Part shown: in pieces, positions 50,682 through 50,838 of the stretch
Numbering within the stretch: the stretch's first letter is position 1
How the letters are laid out: the number at the start of each line of letters is the position of its first letter
NCBI GenBank assembly: GCA_045541915.1
Contig: JAZQJZ010000025.1
Location: 1-50,838 of the forward strand
DNA from: RGIG5579 sp045541915
GTDB lineage: Bacteria; Bacillota; Clostridia; Oscillospirales; SIG627
DNA length: 50,838 nt
Direction of reading: 5' to 3'
Translations under genes and position numbers: made by a program
The notes under the pieces: generated by a model
Told to the model about the DNA's origin: nothing
Databases searched by the model: none
The model's input: the letters and a program-made list of their open reading frames with translations, nothing else

Positions 50682-50838
50682 TTCGCCAAGGCGAGTTATA
50701 TTGCTTCGCAGTTATATGATGCTTTTGCATCGTGATATTGTCCTACGGACAGTTTTTAGGGCGAATAAAATATCACTACGACCAGAGGGAGTAATATCAC
50801 TTTCACAAAGTGAAAATATCACTCTTTGCACAGCAAAG
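50681..50838. repeat. micro-hairpin array with ATATCAC linkers (cut by window end)
   Basis: Small stem-loops: TCGCC/GGCGA (50683-50694), TGC/GCA (50702-50710), GATGC/GCATC (50718-50731), GTCC/GGAC (50740-50750), CACTTT/AAAGTG (50798-50812), CTTTGC/GCAAAG (50824-50838). Linkers read GTTATAT or GTGATAT (50695, 50711, 50732) in the left half and the complement ATATCAC (50770, 50794, 50816) in the right half. ATTCGCC (50681-50687) and GGCGAAT (50760-50766) bracket the left half. No ORF. It resembles a non-coding dispersed element of MITE type. Confidence 0.65.

Noticed and set aside
1..50838. tRNA or rRNA genes
   Set aside because: No cloverleaf with TTCGA-type loop and no rRNA-conserved stretches were noticed on either strand; a covariance search would be needed to be certain.

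Overview
This window looks like a chromosomal segment of a strictly anaerobic, low- to mid-GC Gram-positive bacterium of the class Clostridia, probably an uncultured gut member near Oscillospirales/Christensenellales. The basis is strong AGGAGG-type ribosome binding sites, near-consensus sigma-A promoters with 17-bp spacers, short intrinsic terminators, HemZ, a SpoVB-type flippase, a bifunctional Rel, a cobalamin riboswitch and ferredoxin-dependent 2-oxoacid oxidation. No rRNA, tRNA, CRISPR array or intact transposase is visible.

Layout. 1-990: remnant or edge of a mobile cassette (43-aa ORF, DUF6809-like protein, small SHOCT-like protein, duplicated leader blocks, three TTTGACCCCCC repeats). 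1041-5540 (minus): flavin reductase-like protein with a possible C-terminal PCP_red-type segment, GNAT acetyltransferase, KDG kinase, KDPG aldolase and an AraC regulator. Divergent from these, 5793-9723 carries a GPH sugar transporter and a family 2 glycosidase. Together they look like a glycoside uptake and cleavage locus next to the lower Entner-Doudoroff/hexuronate steps. 9868-11292: glutamine synthetase. 11365-13374 (minus): uraA-upp uracil salvage. 13637-15382: ferredoxin-type aldo/keto reductase and a GNAT. 15563-22222: tightly overlapping rel-dtd-hemZ-uridine kinase-like-SpoVB-like operon. 22249-23592 (minus): cobalamin riboswitch with a terminator, a DUF4430 lipoprotein and an ECF S-component-like protein.

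23600-24290 has no convincing protein gene. It holds tandem repeats, each with a near-perfect Shine-Dalgarno motif on the minus strand, bracketed by a good promoter and a terminator, plus a possible divergent small RNA. This is the most unusual part of the window. 24285-28182 (minus): deoC-deoD-deoB-pdp nucleoside salvage operon. 28415-31833: tig-clpP-clpX. 31861-33667 (minus): a membrane-anchored protein and a self-cleaving S24-type repressor whose promoter overlaps a palindrome. 34004-38795: korDABC-sucCD, which would convert 2-oxoglutarate to succinate with reduced ferredoxin and ATP. 38836-42474 (minus): GT2 glycosyltransferase, diacylglycerol kinase-like protein and U32 peptidase family protein. 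42695-43921: a short AspT/YidE-type transporter without RCK domains. 44075-50625: miaB-mutS-mutL and a flavin reductase. The window ends inside an array of micro-hairpins joined by ATATCAC linkers.

All functional names come from reading translated motifs and gene order; no database search was possible. Promoters, operators and RNAs are sequence-based predictions.
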